This document shows positions 15,399-24,556 of a stretch of 64,000 bases of DNA, one piece after another. Source of the DNA: Desertimonas flava (GTDB taxonomy: Bacteria; Actinomycetota; Acidimicrobiia; Acidimicrobiales; Ilumatobacteraceae); assembly GCF_003426815.1 (NCBI RefSeq), contig NZ_QKYK01000003.1, positions 186,001-250,000 on the forward strand, read 5' to 3'. Position 1 is the stretch's first letter. Each line of letters starts with the position of its first letter. The notes under the pieces are model-generated. The model worked only from the letters and a program-made list of their open reading frames with translations. It searched no databases and was not told where the DNA came from. A program made the position numbers and the translations under genes.

Positions 15399-15740
15399 TC
15401 AGTCCGGGTCGGCGGCCGGCCAGTCCGACTGCACGACCAGCTGGGCTCGGCCTTTCGACGGCCATGTCCAGCGTGCACCGGACCCGAACGCGACGACGAT
15501 CCTGACGTCGTAGGTCCCCTGGTCGGCGTCGACGAGCCACGAGCCGAGCTCGATCCGCACCGTGCGCGCGTCTGCGTCGACGAGCTCGCCGGCGAGCTCG
15601 ACCCGTGGGTCGAGGCGGCCCCGGCGGACTTCGCCGGTCACGGACACGACCGACTCGAGCGCGGTGATCCCGTCGAGTCGGGCGTCGATCGACGCTCCGA
15701 TGTCGCCAGCGGTCCGCGTCCATGTCCCGTTCACTGGCAT
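15399..15740 (-). CDS. Tail-fibre-associated protein (113 aa)
   Basis: The ATG lies within the end of the long fibre gene and has GGAGG upstream. The beta-rich sequence (VVSVTGEVRRGRLD, TYDVRIVVAFGSGA) resembles small baseplate or fibre accessory proteins that describe a coefficient or ramp domain. It is the last gene of a three-gene minus-strand unit. The role is inferred from position. Confidence 0.55.
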   Translation of the reverse strand: MPVNGTWTRTAGDIGASIDARLDGITALESVVSVTGEVRRGRLDPRVELAGELVDADARTVRIELGSWLVDADQGTYDVRIVVAFGSGARWTWPSKGRAQLVVQSDWPAADPD

Positions 15741-18700
15741 TGGCAGCCTCCTTCGAGTGTGGCGATCACGTAGTCGGGGTCGAGCGTCTGGATCATCAGC
15801 GGACCGCAGATCGTCGGCTCGCTGCCGAACACCCACGCCGCGTCGCGGACGGTGACGACCACGACGGTCGGCTCGCCGCCCCAGGTCGCTGCCCCTGGGG
15901 TCCAGACGCCGTCGTCCGGTGCGGCCTCGACGAGCACCGGGTCGATGATCCAGGTCTGCGGCTCCGCTCCCGTGGCCCACGGCCCATCGTCGACTGTGAC
16001 GGTGACGGCGGCCGCATCGACGTGCCAGGTCGTTGCGCCGGCCGTCCAGACGCCGTCCTCGGCCGCAACGACGACAGTGACCGGCTCGGCGGTCCAGGCC
16101 GCTTCACCGGACACCCAGGCACCGTCGTCAGCAGTGACGACGACCGCAGCCGGGTCGCCCGACCACGTCGTCGGCCCCGCTGTCCAGACGCCGTCGTCGA
16201 CGGTGACGGTCACGATGATCGGTTCGGTCGTGAACGCAGCGAGCGTCACCCAGGCGCCGTCGGCTACGGCCACCGCGACCCCGGCCGCATCGCCGGTCCA
16301 TGTCACCGCCGTGGTCCACGCGTCGTCGACGGCCGTCACCTCGATCACGGCCGGGTCGATGTCCCAGGTTTGCGGCTCGGGGTCCGGCACGCTCGCCGGC
16401 ATGGTGACCGACCAGCCGCGGGCGATCAACGCCGCACGGTCGTCGTCGGTCGCGGCCGCCGGCGCGGCAGCGTCGTCCATGCGAAGGTTGCCGTTCGACG
16501 CGCCGAGCGTGTTCAGCGTCTCGAGGTACAGGCTCGCCGTGGCGCTGTCGATTGGGTTGGAGTGCGCGAGGACCGAACGCAGCAGCGGCGAGATCGGGGC
16601 GTCGTAGGTCGTGATGCCGGTGTCCCACACCCACCACTGCTCGACGACCGGCAGCTGCGACATGGGCAGGTGCTGGGTGACGTTCTGCACCCGGACGCAG
16701 TAGTGCCACAGCGCCAGCATCGGTGTGTCGCTGACGAAGCCGATCGTCGCGGCGCCCGACTGCTGGTTGGCGCACCGAAGGTCCTGCAGCGTGCCGGCGA
16801 GCGGTGTCAGGTCGATGGTGCCGGACAGGTCGTTCTGCTCCATGCACAGCCGGATCATGCTGTCGCAGCCGGTGAAGTCGATCGACGTGACCTCGGCCTG
16901 GTAGCACTCGACGTGCGTCAACGCTGCGAGGCCGCTGACGTCGAGGTGGCCGGTCAGCCCGGATTGGGCGGCGAAGAAGTGCTTGAGGCCTGTGCAATGG
17001 GTGAGGCCGGTGATGCCGGTGAGCGACTGCGGCGCCCAGTTGAATGTCGCGGGCAGGTTGTCGCGGCCGGAGTCCTGCGTGTTGTCGTAGCCGAGGTTGA
17101 TGAACTCGACGTCGCCGATGGCCTGTGCGCCGCCGTCGAGCACCCGCATGACGACCACGCCGTCGACGGGAGCGGTGATCGACGGTGTGATACCGGTGGC
17201 GAGTAGGGCGTCGCTGGAGTCGCGCCACTCGACCGTGGCGGTCGACCCCGCTACGAGTCCGATCCACGGTGCGAACGTTCCGGAGACACCCGTCATCGTG
17301 ACGCCGGCTGGCGCTGCTGCGGTGACGAGCGGGTCGATCCAGTACCAGGCGTCCGTTGTGGCGAACGGGACCGTTGATCCGGCAGTGTCGCCGTTGTAGT
17401 GCGAGGTCGGCTGCGTCGCCTCCAGCAGACCGAGCCTCGACGGCTGCTGGTCAACGAAGTAGGCGGCCCATCGGGCGAGGTCGAAGTTCGCTGATGCCTC
17501 AGCCGAGATCCAGATGCACCGAGGAACCCCGGCCGTCAGGGCGACGGGCTCGTCGAATAGGTAGGTGGACCAGCCTGGCGACGGGAACGGTCCGGAGTAG
17601 CCAGCGAGAGTGGCCACGGCGGCTGCTCCGCCATCGATCGGGCCGACGTAGATCGTCTCGGTGATCGTCTCGGCCGGCGCTGCCGGGCCCACGTGCCAGG
17701 TGCGCACGCCGTGCAGGTGCACGTCGACGGTCGGCGTGAACGCGAAGCCGCGCCGGTGGGTGGCGTTCCACCACTGAATGTGCTGGCCGTCGCCGCCGGC
17801 ACTGACGTGGATCGGGCCGACGTCATCGACGGTGAGGAACGAGTCGTACGCCGGCGCCGGCGGCGCCCCGGGCGTCGCGCTGACTGCCGTCGACGCCGGG
17901 CCGGTTCCGACCTCGTTGATCGCCGACACCCGGTACCAGTACGTCGAACCGTTGACCACGTCGGTGTCGAGGTAGGTCGTCGCGGTGCTCGTGCCGTCGG
18001 CGAGCGTCGACCACGCACCGGGCGCTCCGGCGACATCGGGTGCCCGTTCGACGACGTAGTCGGTGATCGGCGATCCGCCGTCGGCCGGCGTCGTCCAGGC
18101 GAGCTCGACTTCGGCGTCGCCCGGCGTCGCCACCAGGCCGGTGACCTGTGCTGGCGGGTCAGGCTCCGGTGGCAGGTCGCCGGCCTCGAAGTTGTCGGCG
18201 ATACCGCGCATCGCCGAATCGGAGAAGAAGCCCCAGCCGAACCCGACCTTGGTGCCGGTGAGCGGCTCGGACGGATCGGTGTACGTGATGACCGGTGTGT
18301 CGAGGTCGTCGACGTAGGCCCGAAGCTCGGTCGCCGTGCCGTCGAGGTCTCTCGCCTCCAGGCGGAACCGGTGGATGCCGGTCAGGTCGCCGATCACCGC
18401 CGATGTCAGATCGGAACCCGCCCCGCCTCCGGTGTTCTTGCGAAGCCAGAGAGTGGTGTAGGCGGGCCAGTAGTACAGCATGTAGCCGTCGAGCCAGGGG
18501 AACTCGAACACGCCGTTGGATCGCAGTGTGCACGACGTGGTCTCACCGTTGTCGCAGTCCATGTCGACCTGCGAGTACTGGTTCAGGGTGACGCAGTCGC
18601 CTGCCCACACGAGTTGATCGCGTCCGTTGCCGGTCGTCGTGACCGCTTGGCTGTTGACACGGGTAACGCCGGAGCCGTTGACCAGGATCCAGTGGGGCGC

Positions 18701-19879
18701 GAGGGGACCGTCGCCGGCGAAGTCGTCGGAGAACGCTGCGAGCGGCGGCGGGTCGGGCACGAAGTCGAACGTTTGGGCGTAGCCGAGATCGCCTGGCTCG
18801 GACTGCCACCACACCACGAACCGGGTGTCGCTGATCTTCTTGATATAGGGGTCGACGCCTCCGGTGAACACGGCGACCTGACTGCCGGGGTCTGTCGTCA
18901 CCGCCCATGTCGTCGAGTCGACGGTGATGACGTCGACGAAGATGTCCGAGGCGGCGTCGCGGCGGGCCCGCACCACGCTGTAGACGCCGGCGACCTCGGA
19001 CATCAACGTCATGGTCTGCGGCCGTTCGGCCGACAGCGTGAACGCCGAGGCAGGCAGACTCGTCGGCGTGCCGATAGCGGTGATCGCCCAGGTCGCCAGG
19101 TCGACCTCGAGCACCTGACCGAACGTCGCGCCTGTGGTGGCATTCGTCCACACGGCGAGGAAGTGGTTGGCGTCGAGGCGTTGCAGCGAGTTCTGGCGGC
19201 CCTCGGTGGTGTCGAACTCGAGGACCGACAGTTCGCTGATCTGGTAGGTGGACGCGTCGACGTTGAGCACCTTGGCGAACCCGTCGTTGTTGGCGCCGTC
19301 GTAGGTGACGAGGTACTTCGTGTCGTCGTCGTTGATCTTCGAGACGGCCGGGCCCATGCCGTTGGTCGTGTCGAACTCGAACGAGTGGAGCGTCGACGGC
19401 ACGCCGGCCGTCACCTGGATCGTGGATGCCCAGCCGTCGTTGGCGTCGCCGCGGTACACGACGAGGAAGATGTCGCCGGTCACGACCTCGACGTCCTGGG
19501 AGCTCGTGAAGGCCGGGTCGTACTCCAACGCCGGGCCGGTCGACGTGATGTCCCATGTCGAGTCGTTGACGGTCAACACCTGGGCGAACCCGTCATTGTC
19601 TACCGACCGGTAAAAGACCACCGGCTGATAGGGCGTTGCACCGACGGCGACGTAGGGCCGGGACTCCGCTGCGCCGATCGGGTCGAACTCGAACGGGGTG
19701 CCGACCTGGGTGATCGTCCCCGCGGCGTCGATGTGGTGGATGACGGCGAAGCCATCGGACCCGACGACCTGGTAGGCGACGACCCAGTGCGTGTCGTCGA
19801 GCCGTGCGGCGTTCGGCGTCATGCCGACTTCGGTGCCCGACCAGTTCGACGGGGTGCCGATCGGCTCTACGGTCGCCAT
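15731..19879 (-). CDS. Large multidomain tail fibre / receptor-binding protein (1382 aa)
   Basis: Approximate architecture: residues 1-365 form five or six repeats of about 48 residues with NDGFAKVLNV-type motifs, probably a beta-propeller; 380-575 a concanavalin-like (LamG-type) domain; 578-675 a fibronectin type III domain; 676-860 a DUF4082-like domain; 940-1120 leucine-rich repeats (GLTHCTGLKHFFAAQSGL); 1172-1360 eight tandem repeats of 22-25 residues of the form DDGVWTAG. Propeller, lectin-like and LRR modules fit host-surface recognition. The gene is opposite in strand to the other virion genes. Assignment to the tail fibre is inferred from domains and context. Confidence 0.75.
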   Translation of the reverse strand: MATVEPIGTPSNWSGTEVGMTPNAARLDDTHWVVAYQVVGSDGFAVIHHIDAAGTITQVGTPFEFDPIGAAESRPYVAVGATPYQPVVFYRSVDNDGFAQVLTVNDSTWDITSTGPALEYDPAFTSSQDVEVVTGDIFLVVYRGDANDGWASTIQVTAGVPSTLHSFEFDTTNGMGPAVSKINDDDTKYLVTYDGANNDGFAKVLNVDASTYQISELSVLEFDTTEGRQNSLQRLDANHFLAVWTNATTGATFGQVLEVDLATWAITAIGTPTSLPASAFTLSAERPQTMTLMSEVAGVYSVVRARRDAASDIFVDVITVDSTTWAVTTDPGSQVAVFTGGVDPYIKKISDTRFVVWWQSEPGDLGYAQTFDFVPDPPPLAAFSDDFAGDGPLAPHWILVNGSGVTRVNSQAVTTTGNGRDQLVWAGDCVTLNQYSQVDMDCDNGETTSCTLRSNGVFEFPWLDGYMLYYWPAYTTLWLRKNTGGGAGSDLTSAVIGDLTGIHRFRLEARDLDGTATELRAYVDDLDTPVITYTDPSEPLTGTKVGFGWGFFSDSAMRGIADNFEAGDLPPEPDPPAQVTGLVATPGDAEVELAWTTPADGGSPITDYVVERAPDVAGAPGAWSTLADGTSTATTYLDTDVVNGSTYWYRVSAINEVGTGPASTAVSATPGAPPAPAYDSFLTVDDVGPIHVSAGGDGQHIQWWNATHRRGFAFTPTVDVHLHGVRTWHVGPAAPAETITETIYVGPIDGGAAAVATLAGYSGPFPSPGWSTYLFDEPVALTAGVPRCIWISAEASANFDLARWAAYFVDQQPSRLGLLEATQPTSHYNGDTAGSTVPFATTDAWYWIDPLVTAAAPAGVTMTGVSGTFAPWIGLVAGSTATVEWRDSSDALLATGITPSITAPVDGVVVMRVLDGGAQAIGDVEFINLGYDNTQDSGRDNLPATFNWAPQSLTGITGLTHCTGLKHFFAAQSGLTGHLDVSGLAALTHVECYQAEVTSIDFTGCDSMIRLCMEQNDLSGTIDLTPLAGTLQDLRCANQQSGAATIGFVSDTPMLALWHYCVRVQNVTQHLPMSQLPVVEQWWVWDTGITTYDAPISPLLRSVLAHSNPIDSATASLYLETLNTLGASNGNLRMDDAAAPAAATDDDRAALIARGWSVTMPASVPDPEPQTWDIDPAVIEVTAVDDAWTTAVTWTGDAAGVAVAVADGAWVTLAAFTTEPIIVTVTVDDGVWTAGPTTWSGDPAAVVVTADDGAWVSGEAAWTAEPVTVVVAAEDGVWTAGATTWHVDAAAVTVTVDDGPWATGAEPQTWIIDPVLVEAAPDDGVWTPGAATWGGEPTVVVVTVRDAAWVFGSEPTICGPLMIQTLDPDYVIATLEGGCQCQ

Positions 19880-19920
19880 TGGTCAGGAGACGTCGCGGTG
19901 AGGGGCCGGGATGCCGGCGC

Positions 19921-20373
19921 TCAGGCCGGGCGCTGGAACGAGTACGTGAACCCGGGGGCGGTGATCGACCCGCCGTTGGTCGGCAACGGCGTCGGCGTGC
20001 CCGCGACGTCACGCCGATGCACCGACAGCAGCACGGCGGCCGAGTCGTCTGCGTTCTGCAGGTAGAAGAACGCGCCTGCCCACGACTCGCCTTCGGCGAC
20101 GGTCGCCCAGGACGCAGCATCGGCGGTGATCGCGACGGCGTTCGACGTGTCGTCCTCAGCGACCGTGACGTTGGCCAGGTCGACACGGCTGTAGCCGGCG
20201 GCTTGGGCCTCGGTGGCGACGGCGAGCAGGTCGGACACGAAGTTCATGTCGACGATCGCCGCGGGGTCGGGGAACGCCTGGCCGTCGGTGATGACGCCCA
20301 TCCGAATGTCGGTGGCAGCCGACACGGCGGCGGTCACCAGGGTGTAGATGCCTCGGTTGGTTGGGACGTGCAC
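19921..20373 (-). CDS. Putative tail/fibre protein (150 aa)
   Basis: The GTG start at 20373 is chosen because a GGAGG lies 6-7 bases upstream; the frame extends further to 20493 but into a regulatory region. The product is beta-rich with a central YSRVDLANVTVAEDD segment like phage fibre or decoration proteins. It heads the minus-strand unit. Family not recognised. Confidence 0.6.
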   Translation of the reverse strand: MHVPTNRGIYTLVTAAVSAATDIRMGVITDGQAFPDPAAIVDMNFVSDLLAVATEAQAAGYSRVDLANVTVAEDDTSNAVAITADAASWATVAEGESWAGAFFYLQNADDSAAVLLSVHRRDVAGTPTPLPTNGGSITAPGFTYSFQRPA

Positions 20374-20405
20374 GGCGGGCCTCCGATCGACGGGCGTGGT
20401 ATCCA

Positions 20406-20441
20406 CACACATGGTATGCGTCTTCAGTATTATCATGCGTG
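20406..20441. promoter_or_regulatory. Dyad element copy c, paired, in divergent region
   Basis: TATTATCATGCGTG (20428-20441) matches the dyad consensus and a degenerate second copy, CACACATGGTATGCG, lies at 20406-20420. They stand between the minus-strand fibre unit and the capsid gene and could serve either direction; on the minus strand the first copy contains TGATAAT. Confidence 0.55.
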
Positions 20442-20548
20442 GACCGCTCGTAGATCGGGACAGTGGGCGACGTAGTCGGCCTGCGACAGCCACTCAGTCG
20501 TGACCCCGGACGCCGGGGCCCTTGGCAGCGCAAGGAGCTACGCCCGCT

Positions 20549-22345
20549 ATGAACCCGATCCAGATCCCCGAGAACCTGTCGGAGCTCGGCGACGACGCGC
20601 TCGAGACGCTCACCACGAGCATCGCCGCCGCTGCCGAGGAACTGCTGTCGCAGGACGAGATCACCGACGAGGTGAACGACGAGCTCGAACGGCTCGCCGA
20701 CGCCCGCGACGCCATCACGGCGCTTACCAAGGAGCGGGCCGCGGCAGCCGCCGCCCGCCAGGAGCGCCGCGACTCCGCCGCCGCACGATTCGCCGACCCC
20801 GAGCCGGAGGCCGAGGTCGATGACGTTCCGGCCGCCGAGACCGCCCCCGACGCCGACCCCGAGCCCGAGACCCCGGTCGCCGAGACCGAGCCCGACCCGG
20901 AGCCCGACGTCGTCGTCCCCGACGACGCGTCGTCGATCGACGACACCGCTCCGGCCGCCGTCGAGCCGGCCGCACAGGTCCCGGCGGTTTCGGCCGCCAC
21001 CACCGAGCCGGCACCCACGCCGGCTCCCGCACCGGCCGTTGCGCCGGAGAAGGGGTTGGCCGCCATGAGCGCCAAGCGTTCCCGTTCCACCACGGCTCGC
21101 CCCGCACGGGCCGACTTCATGACGGCCACGGCGCACGCGCTCGGTGGTCGTGAGGGCAACCCGTTCGACAACGTGCTCGACCTGGCCACGGCGATCACCA
21201 AGAAGCGGCACAGCTTCTCGGTCGTGCCTGCCGGCGTGAAGCGCGACTTCGTGCCGATCGCGTCGGGCATGAAGGAGATCGAGCACGCCGTCGGCGGCGA
21301 CCTCGAGCAGAACTTCCAGGTGCTGCGCGACCTGCAGGTCGGTGCGGAGGCGCTCGTCGCCTCCGGTGCTGGCTGTGCTCCGTACTCGCCGAGCTACGAG
21401 TTCTTCCGGCTCGCCGAGCCGCAGAACCCGGTCGAGGCCGGCACCCCGGTCGTCCAGGCCCCCCGTGGCGGCATCCGCTACATCGTGCCGATGAGCGTCG
21501 CCGCCGCGGCCGGCGCGATCGACATCTCGGCCCAGGACCGCGACTACGAGCCGTACGACGAGACGACGAACCCCGACGGTCTCGGCCCGAAGGCGTGCAT
21601 CTCGGTCGACTGCGCCGACATCGCCGAGGAAGAGGTGTCGGCCGTGTCGCAGTGCGTCACGTTCGACAACCTCCGATACAAGGTGTTCCCCGAGCAGGTC
21701 GCCGCGTTCCTCGAGGACGTCGCCGTGCAGTTCGCCTCCACCAAGGAGGTGTTCTACCTCGACTACATCAAGGGCAAGTCGACGGCCGCGACGTCGGCCG
21801 GTGCGTATGGCGCCAGCCGCAGCCTGCTGCGTGACTGGACGCACGCCACCGTCGCCTACCGCAAGCGGCACGGGATGCGGCGCAACGCGGTCATCAACGT
21901 GCTGGCCCCCGACATCGCGATCGACATCATCAAGCTCGACATCGCTCTGTCGAACGATCGGGGATGGCCCGGGACCGTGTCGGACGCCGAGGTCGAGTCG
22001 GTGCTTCGCAGCCTCGGCATCGTCGCCATCTGGTACAACGACAACCCGACCGGGACGACCCCGAACCAGAAGTTCGCCGGCGCCCAGGGTGCCGGTGCCC
22101 TGGCGGTGTTCCCGACGTCGATCGTCAGCTACGTGTACGCCCCCGGGACGTTCGTCCGTCTCGACGGCGGCACGCTCGACGTCGGCCTGGTGCGCGACAG
22201 CGTGCTGAACCGCACGAACGACCTTCAGCTGTTCATGGAGGAGTGGATCGGCATGGCGAAGCTCGGCTTCGAGTCGGTCCAGCTGACCTCGACGATCAAC
22301 GTGAACGGCGCCGCCCCGAACTACGTGACCGCCCTCGCTGCGTAA
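20549..22345 (+). CDS. Major capsid protein with acidic N-terminal scaffold domain (598 aa)
   Basis: Residues 1-95 are a charged helical region and 95-170 a Glu/Pro/Ala-rich stretch, typical of a scaffolding (delta-type) domain that is removed by the maturation protease. Residues from about 190 form the HK97-fold capsid part (AHALGGREGNPFDNVLDLA, GGIRYIVPMS, YRKRHGMRRNAVINVLAP). The start at 20549 has AAGGAG upstream. A second in-frame ATG at 21065 (M173), with AAGGGG nearby, could make capsid without scaffold. A 14-bp hairpin terminator follows. Confidence 0.85.
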   Translation: MNPIQIPENLSELGDDALETLTTSIAAAAEELLSQDEITDEVNDELERLADARDAITALTKERAAAAAARQERRDSAAARFADPEPEAEVDDVPAAETAPDADPEPETPVAETEPDPEPDVVVPDDASSIDDTAPAAVEPAAQVPAVSAATTEPAPTPAPAPAVAPEKGLAAMSAKRSRSTTARPARADFMTATAHALGGREGNPFDNVLDLATAITKKRHSFSVVPAGVKRDFVPIASGMKEIEHAVGGDLEQNFQVLRDLQVGAEALVASGAGCAPYSPSYEFFRLAEPQNPVEAGTPVVQAPRGGIRYIVPMSVAAAAGAIDISAQDRDYEPYDETTNPDGLGPKACISVDCADIAEEEVSAVSQCVTFDNLRYKVFPEQVAAFLEDVAVQFASTKEVFYLDYIKGKSTAATSAGAYGASRSLLRDWTHATVAYRKRHGMRRNAVINVLAPDIAIDIIKLDIALSNDRGWPGTVSDAEVESVLRSLGIVAIWYNDNPTGTTPNQKFAGAQGAGALAVFPTSIVSYVYAPGTFVRLDGGTLDVGLVRDSVLNRTNDLQLFMEEWIGMAKLGFESVQLTSTINVNGAAPNYVTALAA

Positions 22346-22355
22346 CCCAGCTGGT

Positions 22356-22393
22356 CCGGGGTCCGCGCCGCGCCCACGAGGCGCGGACCCCGG
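22356..22393 (+). terminator. Perfect 14-bp hairpin after the capsid gene
   Basis: CCGGGGTCCGCGCC (22356-22369) pairs perfectly with 22380-22393 around a 10-base loop. It sits between the capsid and the next virion gene, so it probably lowers read-through or stabilises the capsid mRNA. Confidence 0.75.
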
Positions 22394-22414
22394 GATCGAC
22401 TCCTGGAGGCCGAC

Positions 22415-23629
22415 TTGTCGCCCATCTCCCCGCCGAAGATCGTCAACGGACCGGCCGTTACGCCGTCGCTCCGTGGCCTGGTCGCGTCCGCGACCCCTGC
22501 AATTGAGGACAACGACGGTTGGGTCGGCGGGTTCACGTGGGATCCCGAGACCTGCGCGATTGTCAACGTTCTTCCGAACGACTGCGGCGGCGACGTCGAC
22601 TACCCCGACCCGGCCGAGTTCGAGAACTGCGTCACGGTCCTGCCGTCGATGCTCGAGGTCGCGGTCATCCGCGGCACGTTGCACGCCCGGCTGGGCTCGT
22701 ACCCGACGATCCCTCTGCGGATCCTGGAGGCCGGCACCACCAAGGCCCTCGAGGCCGACTTCTGGACCGGTGTCGGGTCGCGTCACGCCGACTCCGGCGT
22801 CGTCGGCAACCAGTACCTCGCCAGCCCCGACGCCACGGTCGTCAACCCGACGCCCGGCACCGCAGTGCCGTTGCGGCAGGGCCTGGCACTGCTGGAGCAG
22901 GCGTTGGCCGACTGCGGTGTCGGTGGCCGCGGCATGATCCACGCGCCGGTCGAGGTCGCGTCGCTGTGGACCTACGACAGCAGCGCGTTCGTCGTCGACG
23001 GCGACCAACTCGTCACGCTCGCCCGCGGCAACATCCTCGTCGCCGGCGCCGGCTACCCCGGCACCGGGCCCGACTCGGAGTCGACGCCGACCGAGCACAC
23101 GTTCACCGGCACCGGCGGCATCACCGGCGGCACCTACACGCTGACGGTGCTCGGCGCGACGACAGCGCCGATCGTGTGGGACGCCAACGCGCTCGACGTG
23201 CTGCTGAGCGTGCAGGTCGCAGTCGAGCAGACGGACCCGACGTTCGACATCGACTCGATCACCGTCACCGGCGGCCCGCTCGAAACCGCGCCGATCGTCG
23301 TCAGCTACCCGACCGTCGGCCCCGTCCAGCCGGCCAGCGCCGACGCGTCCCAGCTGACCGGCACCGCCCCTGCGATCGACGTCGCCACCACCGAAGGTGA
23401 TGTCGTCACGCCGGCCGCCACGCCCGCTGCCGGCACCGCATGGGTGTACGCGACCGGCCAGGTGCAGACCCGGTTGTCGCTCCCCGAGATCACGCCCGAC
23501 GAGTTCAAAGAGGCGTTCGACCGCAAGACGAACACCGTCTCGTACCGGGCCTGGCGGCACGCCGCCGCCAACTTCGACCCCTGCTGCGGACCGTTCGCCG
23601 TCCTCGTCTCCCTCTACCCCGCCACCTGA
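22415..23629 (+). CDS. Capsid-associated structural protein with inserted beta-domain (404 aa)
   Basis: It starts with TTG at 22415, supported by TGGAGG 8 bases upstream. Flanking parts resemble an accessory capsid protein, while residues about 225-310 hold a beta-domain of the kind repeated in many phage virion proteins (GGTYTLTVLGATTAPIVW, then DIDSITVTGG). Cysteines cluster at ETC, NDCGG, ENC and DPCCGP. The position between the major capsid and major tail genes supports a virion role, perhaps a pentamer or decoration protein; that is inference. Confidence 0.6.
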   Translation: MSPISPPKIVNGPAVTPSLRGLVASATPAIEDNDGWVGGFTWDPETCAIVNVLPNDCGGDVDYPDPAEFENCVTVLPSMLEVAVIRGTLHARLGSYPTIPLRILEAGTTKALEADFWTGVGSRHADSGVVGNQYLASPDATVVNPTPGTAVPLRQGLALLEQALADCGVGGRGMIHAPVEVASLWTYDSSAFVVDGDQLVTLARGNILVAGAGYPGTGPDSESTPTEHTFTGTGGITGGTYTLTVLGATTAPIVWDANALDVLLSVQVAVEQTDPTFDIDSITVTGGPLETAPIVVSYPTVGPVQPASADASQLTGTAPAIDVATTEGDVVTPAATPAAGTAWVYATGQVQTRLSLPEITPDEFKEAFDRKTNTVSYRAWRHAAANFDPCCGPFAVLVSLYPAT

Positions 23630-23644
23630 CCAGGAGAACCTGCC

Positions 23645-24535
23645 ATGACTGCCGCCTGCTACTCAAGCATCCAGGGCCTCGCGATGCGGGCGACCCGAAC
23701 GAACACCGCTGGTCAGTGGATCCCCGGCCCGACCGGGTCCGCTGTGTCAAAGGGGTTCGTCCAGATCGCCTTCGAGGACAACATCGAAACCGGCACCGAG
23801 TACTCGGCCAAGGCGGCCGACGGCACACCCTGTGTCGCCGAGAAGGCTCGTGACACCCTCAAGTGGGTCGCCGCGACGATCGACTTCTGCAAGGTCGACC
23901 CTGAGCTCTTCGAGCTCATGACCGGTGTCCGCACGTTGGAGAACTACGCCGGTGACACGGTCGGGTTCACGAAGGGCTCGTTGCCGTCGGTGAACTTCGC
24001 GCTCGAGGTGTGGTCGAAGGTGTCCGGCGATCTGTCGAAGGGCGAGTGGATCTACTGGCTGCTGCCGCTGCTCACCAACGGCCGCGTATCGACGCCGACG
24101 ATCCAGGACGACGTGGCCACGTTCCAGTTCACGGGCAACACGATCGTGAACCCGAACTGGGGAATCGGCCCCTACAACGTCGTTGCCCAGGATGAACTGC
24201 TGACGGCCGGCCGGCTGCTCGATCCGGTCCTGGCCGACGAGCACGTCTACCACCGGGTGACCGAGATCGCTCCGCCGACGATCACCTGCGGCTACGTCCC
24301 GCAGCTGGTCGAGTGGACCGCCTACGTCGGGACCGCGACCGGCGCCACGGCCGGCACGCCGGGCACGTTCACGCCGTCAGGTGCCGACGCGCCCGCCAAC
24401 CTCGCAGACCTGCAAGGCGCCAACGTCACGGCGTCACCGTCGACGGCATGGACCACCGGCCAGCATGTGGTGCTCGGTGACTCGTCCCAGGCGTACTGGG
24501 ACGGCGACTCGTGGGAGTCCGGCGCCGCGCCGTGA
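23645..24535 (+). CDS. Major tail protein (296 aa)
   Basis: The tail tube of siphoviruses is built from hexameric rings of this protein. The core (about 1-220) has alternating beta segments typical of tube proteins, and the last 60 residues are an Ig-like C-terminal domain seen in actinophage tail proteins (TAWTTGQHVVLGDSSQAYWD). ATG with AGGAG upstream. Its place before the connector genes is slightly unusual, since connectors often come first. Confidence 0.7.
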   Translation: MTAACYSSIQGLAMRATRTNTAGQWIPGPTGSAVSKGFVQIAFEDNIETGTEYSAKAADGTPCVAEKARDTLKWVAATIDFCKVDPELFELMTGVRTLENYAGDTVGFTKGSLPSVNFALEVWSKVSGDLSKGEWIYWLLPLLTNGRVSTPTIQDDVATFQFTGNTIVNPNWGIGPYNVVAQDELLTAGRLLDPVLADEHVYHRVTEIAPPTITCGYVPQLVEWTAYVGTATGATAGTPGTFTPSGADAPANLADLQGANVTASPSTAWTTGQHVVLGDSSQAYWDGDSWESGAAP

Positions 24536-24556
24536 CGATGACGACGGGGTGACCCA

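Noticed and set aside
17693-20065. Plus-strand ORF of 790 codons opposite the tail fibre
   Set aside because: The minus strand shows real domains (Fn3, LamG, LRR); the plus translation is compositionally odd and has none.
20156-23560. Minus-strand ORF of 1134 codons opposite the capsid genes
   Set aside because: Arg/Asp/Val-rich shadow typical of high-GC DNA; the plus strand holds recognisable capsid genes.
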